32,137 bases of DNA, taken from contig LNFE01000180.1 of assembly GCA_001464575.1 (NCBI GenBank), positions 1-32,137 of the forward strand, given 5' to 3'. The stretch is from Acidobacteria bacterium Ga0077553. GTDB taxonomy: Bacteria > Acidobacteriota > Terriglobia > Bryobacterales > Bryobacteraceae. Below are positions 31,817 through 32,137 of the stretch, piece by piece; the stretch's first letter is position 1, and each line of letters starts with the position of its first letter. The notes under the pieces were generated by a model. It was not told the origin of the DNA. It made no database searches and saw nothing but the letters and a program-made list of their open reading frames with translations. The translations under genes and the position numbers were made by a program.

Positions 31817-32137
31817 GCAATCAGCGCCCCGGCTATGACCAATCTCCAGAAAAACAAAGCTCCCAGGACTCACGGTTTCTATCGCGGCCTGAATCGTTTC
31901 GATTCGCTCCTTCACCACGGCCCAGTTGTTGGTACTCAACACGAGGATTGCCATCCGCCGGCCCGTCAGGTTCTGTTGATAATGCAGTTCCTGATCTGCG
32001 GTCACGAACAGGTCAAAGCCCGCTTCTTCGGCAACCGCGAGCAGTGCCCCGTTCTTAAGCCCCGACCAACCTTGAAACCACGTCGTGACCACGCGATGGC
32101 GGCTGTCGATCAAAAGTCGTAGCTTTTGCGGAGTACT
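31814..32137 (-). CDS. DUF5615 PIN-like toxin protein, 5' end outside window
   Basis: The frame is open to the right edge; 107 residues are visible and the start lies beyond 32137. The visible part begins PQKLRLLIDSRHRVVTTWFQGWSG in two blocks. It continues LKNGALLAVAEEAGFDLFVTADQELHYQQNL, which contains the conserved Gly-Leu-Lys-Asn/Asp and the acidic DLFVTADQ of PIN-like DUF5615 (Mut7-C-related) proteins. These are usually the RNase-like partner of a DUF433 antitoxin encoded just upstream, which would be outside the window here. The expected N-terminal LLDE-type acidic residue is also outside. The gene ends 9 bp before the FkbH-ACP start, but a functional link is not implied. Confidence 0.8.
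   Translation of the reverse strand, partial: STPQKLRLLIDSRHRVVTTWFQGWSGLKNGALLAVAEEAGFDLFVTADQELHYQQNLTGRRMAILVLSTNNWAVVKERIETIQAAIETVSPGSFVFLEIGHSRGADC

Noticed and set aside
29966..32122. A 718-codon plus-strand frame
   Set aside because: It is antisense to the FkbH-ACP gene, is Arg/His/Pro/Gln-rich throughout and has no domain. High GC makes such long shadow frames common.
31814..32137. Complete toxin-antitoxin pair
   Set aside because: Only the toxin-like part is inside the window; an antitoxin can be expected but not seen.

Overview
The window looks like a chromosomal segment of a GC-rich, Gram-negative soil-type bacterium. It most resembles Acidobacteriota of the Solibacter/Bryobacter kind. 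This is inferred from the mix of genes: a ~1,140-residue TonB-dependent receptor with an N-terminal carboxypeptidase-regulatory domain, a multiheme cytochrome and a MauG-type peroxidase, NIDO/Ig-like secreted proteins, beta-propellers, and dense 4-bp gene overlaps. No 16S or other marker is present, so the placement is tentative. I see no rRNA, tRNA, CRISPR array, insertion sequence, integrase or attachment site. There is no gene-free stretch longer than about 140 bp.

Layout. (1) Positions 1-3359, minus strand: an exported beta-propeller protein coupled by a one-base stop/start overlap to a large NIDO plus Ig-repeat surface protein that runs off the left edge. (2) 3499-6767: an orphan membrane-fusion (HlyD/RND-adaptor type) gene, a DksA/TraR-type zinc-finger gene, and a fused TssB-TssC type VI sheath gene broken by an internal frameshifting deletion. 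(3) 6877-9461, plus strand: a three-part methyltransferase with an NPPF motif, translationally coupled to a C-terminally shortened class III CoA-transferase. (4) 9542-13802, plus strand: the TonB-dependent receptor, then a seven-heme cytochrome c whose start lies inside the receptor gene. (5) 19036-13705, minus strand: a tight operon of HtrA-like pseudoprotease, CPA2 antiporter, TolB-like propeller, diheme peroxidase and TPR protein. Its last gene overlaps the cytochrome gene tail-to-tail by 98 bp.

(6) 19102-24485: two opposed arms that look like one lipid or small-molecule glycosylation locus. The plus arm holds a metallo-beta-lactamase-fold hydrolase and a coenzyme-F390-synthetase-like adenylate-forming enzyme. 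The minus arm holds a 3-beta-HSD-like NAD-dependent epimerase/dehydrogenase, a GT21-like membrane glycosyltransferase, a small alpha/beta-hydrolase-like protein and a GT1 glycosyltransferase. (7) 24495-25555: a VOC-family protein and a TetR repressor, divergent across a clear palindromic operator. (8) 25552-26841: a secreted amidohydrolase. (9) 26808-31804: the most unusual part. An FkbH-type HAD protein fused to an acyl carrier protein lies directly upstream of a 1,021-residue protein made of two GT4 glycosyltransferases and a type II thioesterase. No ketosynthase, adenylation or condensation domain is in the window. (10) 31814 to the right edge: a DUF5615 PIN-like toxin whose 5' end is outside the window.

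At the level of signals, at least five genes, and perhaps seven, have a TANNNT -10-like box ending 6-8 nt before the start codon and no clear Shine-Dalgarno at the normal distance, which suggests frequent leaderless transcription. In two cases the box re-uses the stop codon of the gene upstream.
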